A DNA stretch of 64,000 nucleotides, taken from Lates calcarifer (taxonomy: Eukaryota > Chordata > Actinopteri > Centropomidae). The translations under genes were made by a program, and so were the position numbers. The DNA lies in NCBI RefSeq assembly GCF_001640805.2, contig NC_066833.1, positions 7,086,814 through 7,150,813 on the forward strand, in the 5' to 3' direction. The notes under the pieces were generated by a model. The model ran no database searches and was not told the DNA's origin. It saw only the letters and a list, made by a program, of their open reading frames with translations. Of this stretch, positions 48,790-57,013 are shown piece after piece; position 1 is the stretch's first letter; each line of letters opens with the position of its first letter.

Positions 48790-48815
48790 GTTCAATTCAA
48801 TTCAATTCAATTCAA
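48790..48815 (-). repeat. Pentanucleotide tail of the L2-type LINE
   Basis: Five tandem TTCAA units on the plus strand (TTGAA on the element strand) mark the 3' terminus, the usual priming tail of L2/CR1 retrotransposons. Confidence 0.85.
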
Positions 48816-49439
48816 TTTTATTTATATAGCGCCATATCACAACAACAGTCATCTCAAGGCACTTTTCATATAGAGCAGGTCTATACCGTACTCTTTAAAA
48901 TAGGTATTTACAGAGAGAGACCCAACAAATTCCACCATGAGCAAGCACTAGGCGACAGTGGCAAGGAAAAACTTCCTTTTAAGAGGCAGAAACCTCGAGA
49001 AGAACCGGACTCAGGGTGGGCGGCCATCTGCCTCGACCGGTTGGGTTAAGAAGGAGAGAGAGAGGGGGAGAGGGGGGAGAGGGGGTAGAGAATAGCGAAA
49101 AAAGAACATAGTATAACACAGGTTCCATATCAGATGTAAGATGAGGCCAGTAATACAGCAGTAGTAATGATAGTAGTGATAATTAAAGTATTAACTGCTA
49201 ACACAGCAATACAACTAATAGCAGTGTAAGTAATTTCTAATTCTAGCAGCAGGTGTTGAGTGGAGTTGTAGGAGCAGCAGGAGACTTGTCATCACAGATC
49301 AGACTCTACAGCTCCAGAGGCAGAAATACCTGCAGAAAGAGACAGAAGAGGAGAGAGAGACGGGAGAGCACAATACTACAGGAAAGGGGACATATTGAGT
49401 TAGTAACATGTAACATGGGATATGAATCCATATTGAGTG

Positions 49440-49447
49440 GAGAGAGG

Positions 49448-49484
<37 letters not shown>
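49440..49484. repeat. (GA)n microsatellite in the LINE 3' UTR
   Basis: About 15 uninterrupted GA units after a short GGGAGG lead. Confidence 0.95.
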
Positions 49485-49488
<4 letters not shown>

Positions 49489-49569
49489 GCTCAGTGCATC
49501 ATGGGAGATCTCCCGGCAGTTTAGGCCTATAGCACCATAACTAAGGGATGGTTCAAGCCTGAGCCAACC

Positions 49570-52555
49570 CTAACTATAAACTTTATCAAAGAGGAAAGTT
49601 TTAAATCTACTCTTAAAGGTACAGAGGGTGTCTGCCTCCCGGACCGAAAGTGGGAGAAGGTTCCACAGTAGAGGAGCCTGATAACTGAAGGCTCTGCCTC
49701 CCATTCTACTCTTGGAAACTCTGGGAACCACCAGTAAACCAGCATTTTGGGAGCGCAGAGTCCTGGTGGGATTGTAGGGGACTATGAGATCTTTAAGGTA
49801 AGATGGAGCCTGACCATTAAGGGCTTTGTATGTGAGGAGGAGGATTTTGAATTCTACTCTGGATTTGACTGGGAGCCAATGTAGAGAGGCTAACACAGGA
49901 GAAATATGGTCTCTTTTCCTAGTTCCTGTCAGTAGTCGTGCTGCAGCATTTTGAATCAGCTGCAGAGTCTTTAGAGACTTGTTGGGGCAGCCTGATAATA
50001 ATGAATTACAGTAGTCCAGCCTAGAAGTAACAAATGCATGGACTAGTTTTTCTGCATCTTTTTGGGACAGAAAATGTCTAATTTTGGAGATGTTACGCAG
50101 ATGAAAAAAGGCAGTCCTAGAAGTTTGTTTTATGTGTGAGTTAAAGGACATATCCTGATCAAAGATGACTCCCAGAGTCTTTACAGTGGAGCTGGGAGCC
50201 AGGGCAATGCCGTCTAGTGGAGCTACATCATTAGAAAGTTTGTTTCTGATGTGTTCAGGACCAATTATAATGATTTCAGTTTTATCTGAGTTTAGTAGTA
50301 AGAAGTTGCTTGTCATCCAGATTTTAATGTCCCTAAGACAAGCTTGGAGTTTGGCTAGATGATTGGTTTCATCAGGTTCCATTGACAGATAAAGCTGTGT
50401 ATCATCTGCATAACAATGGAAATTTATGGAGTGTTTTCTGATAATATTGCCCAAGGGAAGCATATACAGAGTGAAGAGGATTGGTCCAAGCACTGACCCT
50501 TGTGGAACTCCATGTCTAACTTTTGTGTGTATGGAGGAGTAGTTGTTAACATGTACAAACTGAAGCCTATCAGATAGATAGGACTTAAACCAGTTTAGTG
50601 CCGTTCCTTTAATGCCAATAAAGTGCTCCAGTCTCTGTAAAAGCATGTGATGGTCAATCGTATCAAAAGCAGCACTGAGATCTAACAAGACAAGTACAGA
50701 AACAAGTCCGTTGTCTGATGCTATCAGGAGGTCGTTCGTAACTTTTACAAGTGCTGTCTCTGTGCTGTTATACAGCCTAAATCCTGACTGAAAAACCTCA
50801 AATAAACTATTATCCTGTAGAAAGTCGCACAACTGTTTTGCAACTGCTTTCTCCAGGATCTTAGAAAGAAAGGGGAGGTTAGATATTGGTCTGTAATTGG
50901 TTAATACATCTGGATCTAGAGTGGGCTTTTTTAGAAGAGGTTTGATTACAGCTGTTTTATATAACTGCGGAACATAACCTGTTAACAAGGACAGATTTAA
51001 CATACCTAATACAGGACTGCAAATTAAGGGCAGAGCTTCCTTAAGCAGCCTAGTTGGGATGGGGTCTAAGAGACAGGTTGAAGGTTTAGATGCTGAGATA
51101 ATTGATGTGAGCTGGGCTAGGTCGATGGGAGAAAAGGAGTCAAGGTTAGGTTTTGCAGCTGACTCTATGGATCCTGTGTTATGACATAAATCTGTACTGA
51201 TTGAAGGCAGGATGTGATTAATTTTATCTCTAATGGTAGAGATTTTATCATTAAAGAAGTTCATAAAATCATTGCTACTGAGGGTTATAGGGATGCGTGG
51301 ATCTATAGAGCTGTGACTCTCTGTCAGCCTGGCTACAGTGCTGAAGAGAAACCTGGTGTTGTTCTTATTATCCTCTATTAATGATGCGTAAGAGGCACTT
51401 CTTGCATTACAGAGGGCCTTTTTATATCTTTTGACACTATCCTGCCAGGCCAAGTGGGATTCTTCCAGTTTGGTGGAACGCCACACTCTTTCAAGCCTAC
51501 GTGCTGTTTGTTTCAGTATACGGGTTTGGGAGTTGAACCATGGAGCTTGCCTCTTTCTCTTTATTGTTTTCATTTTTAGGGGGGCGATGGAATCTAAAGT
51601 GGTACGTAATGAGTCTGCAACACTGTCTACAAGATGATCAAGCTGGGAGGGAGTAGCTTCTGCAAAATTAAGATGAGGCACTGGACCTAAGTTAGTGGGA
51701 ATCATTTCCTTGAATTTAACTACTGCGTTATCGGAAATATTTCTAGTCAGGATGTTTTTTGCTGATAATACATAATCCAGCAATATGAACTCGAAAGTGA
51801 TTAAGGAGTGGTCTGATAGAACGGGATTCTGTGGGAAGACTGTTACATGTTCAATATCAATACCATAAGCTAAAACAAGGTCGAGAGTGTGACTGAAATA
51901 GTGAGTGGGTTTATTTACACACTGAGAGAAGCCAATACAGTCTAGTAAAGAGGAAAAAGCAGAGCTAAGGCTGTCATTGTTGACATTAACATGAATATTG
52001 AAGTCGCCTACAATAATAACTTTATCTGTTTTAAGTACCAAACTCGATAGGAACTCTGAAAATTCAGACAAGAAATCAGAGTATGGACCAGGAGGACGGT
52101 ACACTACAACAAATAGAACTGGCTTTAATGTTTTCCACCTTGGATGGGACAGACTAAGAACAAGACTTTCAAATGAATTATAATTGAGTTTAGGGTTAGG
52201 GTTAATTAATAAAGTGGAGTTGAAAATGGCTGCGACTCCACCTCCACGGCCAGTGAGTCGGGGAATGTGAGTATTAATATGACTGGGGGGGGGTTGATTC
52301 ATTCAGGCTAACATAATCATCCTGGCACAGCCAGGTTTCAGTCAGACAGAATAGATCAAGATGGTGATCTGATATCAAATCATTTACTAGTACAGCTTTG
52401 GATGAGAGAGATCTGATATTGAGTAATCCGCATTTAATTATTTTATTTTGCTGTACATTTGAGGTGGATGTGCTGATTTTTATTAGATTATTGTGACTAA
52501 CTCCTCTTTTGTTGATCTTCGATTTAGTTAATTTAAATGGTCGGGGGGCAGACAC
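49570..52555 (-). pseudogene. L2-type LINE ORF2: endonuclease and reverse transcriptase, one frameshift
   Basis: A 910-codon frame (52302-49570) contains the endonuclease GDFN at residues 99-102 and SDH at 163-165. It also contains reverse transcriptase blocks: NYRPISNLPFLSKILEK at about 469, motif A LDLSAAFD at 540-547, motif B GVPQGSVLGPILF at 598-610, and motif C YADD at 631-634. The C-terminal HWLPVKSRVEFKILLLTYKA block is typical of the L2/CR1 group. The N-terminal endonuclease block ([20 protein letters not shown]) lies in another frame (52555-52274). The two frames meet at a run of nine C on the element strand (52285-52293), where a one-base length difference explains the break. All catalytic motifs are present, so this is one of the least decayed retroelements in the window. 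A sequencing error in the homopolymer cannot be excluded. Confidence 0.9.
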
Positions 52556-52650
52556 AGTCTCTATGGGGTAATGGAGGGGTGACTGCTCAAAGGAGGCACA
52601 GAGAAGCGTGTAAGACTGCAGCTCTGTCTCCTGGCCTGAACTCTGGATTG

Positions 52651-53543
52651 TCAGGGCTTTGGTTTCCTAATAAACTCTGTCAGATTTCTAGATATGAGAG
52701 ATGCTCCATCAAAAGTGGGATGAATGCCATCTCTCCTAACCAGACCAAGTCTCCCCCAGAAACTCTTCCAATGATCTACAAAGCCCACATCATTTTCTGG
52801 ACACCACCTTGACAGCCAGCGGTTGAGTGAAGACATGCGGCTATACATGTCATCACTGGTCAGATTGGGCAGGGGACCAGAGAAAACTACGGTCTCCGAC
52901 ATGGTCTTTGCAAATGTACACACCGAGTCAATATTAACTTTAGTGACCTCCGACTGGCATAGTTGGGTGTCATTAGCGCCGACGTGAATAACAATTTTAT
53001 TGTATCTACGCTTATCCTTAGCCAGCAGCTTTAAATAAGATTCAATGTCGCCCGCTCTGGCCCCGGGAATACATTTAACTATGGTCGCTGGAGTCCCTAT
53101 CTTCACGTTCCGCAAAATGGAGTCGCCAATCACCAGAGTTGGCTCCTCAGCGGGTGTGTCGCTGAGCGGGGAGTATCTGTTTGAAACGTGAACTGGGTGG
53201 TGGTCGGCAGTGGGCTTCTGCTTACGACTACGCCTGTCCTTACGAACAGTCACCCAGCTAGCCCGCTTTCCCGGCTGCTCGGGAACTGCCTGGGGGAATG
53301 CTAACAGGAGCTATGCTAGGCTGCTCCGCACCGGCTACAGGGGGCTGTTTAGCACTAGCTGCTGAATTAGATTCCATGGTGCGCAGCCGGGACTCTAATT
53401 CACTAAGCCTCAGCCTCGAGTACAGAAAACAGACTACATTTATTACACAAACCATTATCATTAAACGAGGCAGAGGAGTAACTGAACATTTGACACGCAG
53501 AGCAAGAGAAGGCAGGAGAGGGAGAAGGAGAGCGAGAGGCCAT
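52651..53543 (-). pseudogene. L2-type LINE ORF1: Cys-rich head, coiled coil and SGNH esterase
   Basis: Reading starts at the ATG at 53543 (MASRSPSPSP). A CxxC...CxxC pair (CSAC, CNKC) suggests a small zinc-binding head. After a shift near 53410-53420 comes a leucine/glutamate-rich helix (LRLSELESRLRTME). After a second shift near a CCCCC run at about 53288-53292 comes a 200-residue domain. That domain has GDS at 43-45, GAND at about 92-95 and DGIH at 175-178, the serine, oxyanion and Asp/His blocks of SGNH hydrolases. Esterase-type ORF1 proteins are known from CR1/L2 LINEs; their role in retrotransposition is unclear. The three segments are in three frames, so the protein is not made as such. 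Confidence 0.85.
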
Positions 53544-54958
53544 GGCTGAGAGTTCAGCTAAATCAGTAGCAGAAGATAGCGTGAATCGATAAAGTACCAC
53601 ACAGAAAGTGGAGAAAGTTGGTGATTTAGCAACTACTGTTACTGTGAAAGTGTAGATTAAATTAGTGATAGAGTCACAGAAGTAATGTCAGGTAAAAAGA
53701 AAGTATCTAGTCTGAGACAGGTATACACCAAACGATGATCTCCAAACACCGGTAACCAGAAGTGACGGAATACGCTTACCGCAGTACGTCAGCACGTCAG
53801 GCTAAGTGACATATACCAAATGCACGTCTCCAAACGACAAGGCTCGTTTTATGTTTAACAGCGGTTCTTTGTAGCGCCTGTTAGCTAACAGTAGTTAGCT
53901 AGCTAATTCTATAAAACTACCAAAATCTACAGTCAAAACGTTAATTTCGGTCGAACTGTCCCCGTGCTTGGAAAACTGAACTGTGTCAAAGCTGGGAATC
54001 AGAATTGTTAATATTATACAGCTGCTGTTCAGCTGTGGCTGGCCTGTGGTCTGATGTTATTTAGCCTAGCACCGAGTGCTAATGTCAGTTAGAGCTGGAG
54101 GAGCTGTTAAAGCTTCTCTGATAGAACCACCTCTGTTCACATGTTCTGTTCAGACTGAGTTTTCTCTGATGCTTCAGTTGTGTTCACCTTGTAAAATTTC
54201 CAGCATGTTTCCATGTCACATCTGAGGACATCAGTCTAGCACTAAAGTGGCCTATGTAAAACACTCCTAACTTAGTACTTAGGTGTTGCATCCCTGACCG
54301 CAGTAAGAACTTCAGTAAGGAAATCTGAAGGTTTGAAATCACGCTTAACAGACATCACAAGGAGTGTGTGAAGGAGCCTCGATTAAATCTATACCCCACA
54401 ATGCACCTAACATGCCATGTTGACTTTGTAGTGCCAAGTGTGATTCATTGACTCACTTTTATTTCCAACTTAAAGTAATAAAGTGCTGCGTGGACTTGAG
54501 TTACCTATGGAGGAGCGTGGAGGAGCCAACATGGAGTTCTTCAAGAACCAGCCCACCACTGCAGCTGTCTGGGAGTCCTAACCTGCTGTCAGCAACTACT
54601 ACTATGACTCACTTCTCTGAGACCCTGGAGGAGTTGATCCTTCTTGCAAATGTAAGTTATGTTTTTTGTTTTGTCTACATTAAACCACACACATAATGTA
54701 TGTAGCATTATGTATGTACATAATGTATGTATAATACTCATCCAATTCAGAAAAGTCCACAATTCATATAATATTAAAAATACATTTCTTGTTTTAAAAG
54801 GAGGGGCTGTTGATCAGTTTCCCTGGCACTGCATCATTTGTAGTGGAATAATGACAATGTCAATGCTGAAATGGGCTTTTCTTTGTGAAGTTTCAGGTGA
54901 AACACTAAGAAGCTGTATTCACGACTGAATGATCAGCACTGAGGGGTGCGTCATTCAG

Positions 54959-55065
54959 GATGATGTCCAGTCAGCTTTTCTGCCTGGGCTTGCTGCTGTC
55001 TTTTCTACTCCCTACACCTTTAATCTTCACTACCAAGATGACGCTGCAGGTTCACTGGAATTTAG
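54959..55065 (+). CDS. Coding exon of a gene carried by the CACTG element
   Basis: An acceptor (GCGTCATTCAG) and donor (GTTAGA at 55066) bound a 107-nt block. It reads DDVQSAFLPGLAAVFS, then TPYTFNLHYQDDAAGSLEF, ending in AG. Joined to the exon at 55229 the split codon becomes AGG and the frame stays open. I recall similar text (LLPGLAAVFS / LHYP..ASLTLEFIQR-like) near the C-terminus of many uncharacterised fish proteins, some annotated as sterile-alpha-motif-containing 3-like, but I cannot verify that here. An in-frame TGA lies at 54926-54928, which argues for an acceptor inside this region. Upstream exons (a possible one ends at the GTAAGT after 54651) are not resolved. Function unknown. 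Confidence 0.6.
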
Positions 55066-55228
55066 GTTAGAGGTTAGATGTTTACATCCTTCAGCTGGTA
55101 CTGTGCTCACAACTAAAATGTAACATCAACTATGGCTAAGGTAGAGGAAATATGTGCTTTATGAAATATTTATATTATTAATATCTCAATTAGTAAACTT
55201 TTCTTTCACATCAACTCTTGTTTTTCAG

Positions 55229-55355
55229 GTGGTTCAATGGGATAAATCCAGAGAGAGGCTCCAAGATTGGACATGGCAAAGTCACCCAGAAAAAGATGAC
55301 ATTAGTCAACCCTCATGTCTCCAGTCTACTAAGGAAATTAATGGACTTTGAGTGA
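55229..55355 (+). CDS. Terminal coding exon of the gene carried by the CACTG element
   Basis: The block follows a strong acceptor (CTTGTTTTTCAG). It reads WFNGINPERGSKIGHGK, then VTQKKMTLVNPHVSSLLRK and LMDFE, then TGA at 55353-55355, in phase with 54959-55065. The frame is only 42 codons long but is lesion-free and looks protein-like: basic middle, helical end. The GINPERGSK and LLRKLMDFE words match my memory of the C-terminus of the same fish protein family. AATAAA-type signals follow at about 55488 and 55663. A clean frame in an otherwise decayed neighbourhood suggests recent capture or selection while the element was active. Confidence 0.6.
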
Positions 55356-55973
55356 GACTTTATATAAGTCGGTGAACACACACACACTGTTAGTTGCTTA
55401 ACTACACTCTAAGTTATTCACTCTGTTTTTCTATCCGTTTATTTGTCCTAAATGTTCTTCAGTGTTTTTTAAACATTTCAAAAGCTTAATAAATAATCAT
55501 GGTTTAAAAAGACACTTTGAAGCTGTGTTATTTGTCGTAAATTTAAAGTTTATTAAATTACAAGGTTTAGAAAAAATTCTCTGTAGTCCTTTTTGTCAGC
55601 AGTTAATAATAGTATATAGTATCATGTATCTAACGTCTAAGCGTCTAATCTTCTGTGTCTGAGAATAAACTTTCAAGTACATTTAACCTTCCCTGATTAA
55701 GTAATGGTTAATGGTTAAAGTAATGGTTATACTCATATTGATTAATTGTTAACAATAATTATAGATTAACATTAACCCAATAATCAAGAGTTAATATTGC
55801 TAATTTTTTTGAGTAATTACTTGTGTAATGTATTGAGAAATTTTGGGTAGACTTTACCCAATTTTAGTATTTCATAGCTGTTGAATTCAGGCACTCTTTA
55901 CTCCAAATATTGGATGCAAATTGTTACCTCAGATAAATTGGGTAGATTCTATAGGTTGTTTTTTACAGTGCAT

Positions 55974-56155
55974 TTAAAGTTGATTCCATTTTATTTACGC
56001 ACAAAACAAGAAATTTGAAGACATCATGGACTCTAGGAACTTCTAATGGGCATTTTAAAAATAATTTGTACATATAATTTAATTTTGTACAGTTATTTGC
56101 AAATAGGTTGTTAACAAATCAGCACTGATCATTAATGAAATTAGTTGCAGTCCTA
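55974..56155 (+). mobile_element. Right half of the split hAT-family element
   Basis: It resumes the family at TTTAAAGTTGATTCC, then ACAAAACAAGAAATTTGAAG, CTTCTAATGGGCATTTT, and ends CATTAATGAAATTAGTTGCAG-TCCTA, the decayed CAGCCCTA terminus. Together with 47700-47821 it forms one copy of the family seen at 18320-18612. Confidence 0.75.
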
Positions 56156-56948
56156 AATGCCATCAGAGGCATTTGCTGAATGCTTGTTTGTCAAGTTCTT
56201 CATTCACACTAAAGAGTAGCAGCATGCTATATGAATGCACAACTGATCAAACTGTACATCTAAGAAGAAGTGATCCGTCTTACTGGAGCAATTAGATGAC
56301 TATGGTCAATCCTTCTTTTATTCATTGCTGCTGCTCTCTGTGGAAGTGAAGGCAAAAAAGAGCCATATCACGGCAGTTGACGCCACAAGAGGGATGGCAA
56401 GTCTAAGCTGCTCTTTCAGGTTGCCGTAGAAACCAGCCAGGGCTATTTGTTCCAATTTGCTCTGTGGTGTTGAGATCAAAAAGCTTGGAACCAAAAGTGC
56501 TCTCTGCATATTAGCATCTGTGTTTGATTCAACACAATTAGGCATCCGTTCACCTCATTTACATCCATACTGTTAATTTACAGTGGAACATATTTGGGCT
56601 CTGTTTTCTATGCAATACAAGGCATAGCTCTGTATGTTATACAGAGTTTAGAGCTTAATGTGTTTGAACTGTTTGTACTTTGTGGTTTGTTAATGTCCAG
56701 TTAGGCCTTCACTTGATGTAAAGGCATTTCGCAGGTCCCTCTGTTCCGTCAGCCTCCAAGCCCATGAAGTCTCCATTTAAATGCCATTCCTGCTTTGCCT
56801 TCTCTGCTCCATTGAAAAGTTGGCGGTTTGTTTACGAGAGCGCCAGCACTTCTTTGTGGCTCTGCACACCACTTATGAGAAGGAGGCGAGCGACTAGTGA
56901 AGGACTCACCCCTCCCCCTCCTCTTTCTCTCTCTCTCCCTTCTTCCAG
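56156..56948. other. Stretch before the candidate exon
   Basis: No element recognised. The last 150 bp become CpG- and pyrimidine-rich (CTCCCCCTCCTCTTTCTCTC), the expected approach to the acceptor at 56948, and could alternatively be an internal promoter. Confidence 0.4.
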
Positions 56949-57013
56949 AATCTGTTTGAAAAGGACAGACGGCCCTCTTAGCCCTGTCCCCACACCCCAG
57001 TGATGCTTAGCTG
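56949..57013 (+). other. Candidate exon with start codon (plus-strand gene, possibly sema5b)
   Basis: A long pyrimidine tract ending TTCTTCCAG is followed by 65 nt and then GTGAGTAC, a consensus donor. The block holds stops in the upstream part and one ATG at 57003 (GTGATGCTTAGCTG), so at most 11 nt (Met-Leu-Ser plus two bases) are coding. This is what a first coding exon after a 5' UTR exon would look like, and a gene with a donor at 13930 needs such an acceptor. No sema5b domain is encoded here, so the gene assignment depends on synteny. It could also be a decoy splice pair. Confidence 0.4.

Larger units (their letters stand above)
48790..53850 (-). mobile_element. Near full-length L2/CR1-type LINE
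   Basis: The minus-strand element begins upstream of about 53800 with a 5' UTR. ORF1 (about 53543-52651) has a cysteine-rich head, coiled coil and SGNH esterase. ORF2 (52555-49570) has APE endonuclease and reverse transcriptase. The 3' UTR (49569-48816) contains a (GA)n run. It ends in the short tandem tail (TTGAA)n at 48790-48815 instead of poly(A), typical of L2/CR1 elements. Damage is limited to single-base frameshifts: two in ORF1 and one in ORF2. It is inserted inside the CACTG element, antisense to the gene carried there. The 5' limit is approximate and no target duplication is clear. Confidence 0.85.
47822..55970. mobile_element. 8.15-kb CACTG-ended DNA transposon (CACTA/EnSpm-like), non-autonomous and gene-carrying
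   Basis: The right end is TTTTTTACAGTG (revcomp CACTGTAAAAAAC); the left end is CATACTGTGAAAAATG, the same word with a TA interruption. A 3-bp repeat CAT flanks it (47819-47821 and 55971-55973). CACTG/CACTA ends and 2-3 bp duplications characterise the CMC/EnSpm superfamily. The insertion is proved independently: the flanks are the two halves of one hAT element. Inside, no transposase is visible. There are putative leader exons (48359 donor; 48683-48750), an L2 LINE (about 48790-53850), and coding exons (54959-55065, 55229-55355). Subterminal zones are rich in GGGTAGA and TTTACCC words. Superfamily is an inference; the insertion boundary is strong. Confidence 0.7.
13931..56948 (+). other. Putative giant first intron of the plus-strand gene
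   Basis: If the donor at 13931 joins the candidate exon at 56949, this 43-kb span is one intron. Large first introns are normal for semaphorin 5 genes. Apart from transposon-derived frames I found no coding exon of a host gene on either strand. Most of it is unassigned AT-rich sequence punctuated by the elements listed below. Confidence 0.4.

Noticed and set aside
48790..53850. Endogenous retrovirus or LTR element
   Set aside because: The RT is of the LINE type with an APE endonuclease and a pentanucleotide tail; no long terminal repeats, protease or integrase are visible.
54805..54905. Additional coding exon with acceptor AAAAG and donor GTGAAA
   Set aside because: The donor is poor and no frame joins it cleanly to 54959; left out as unsupported.
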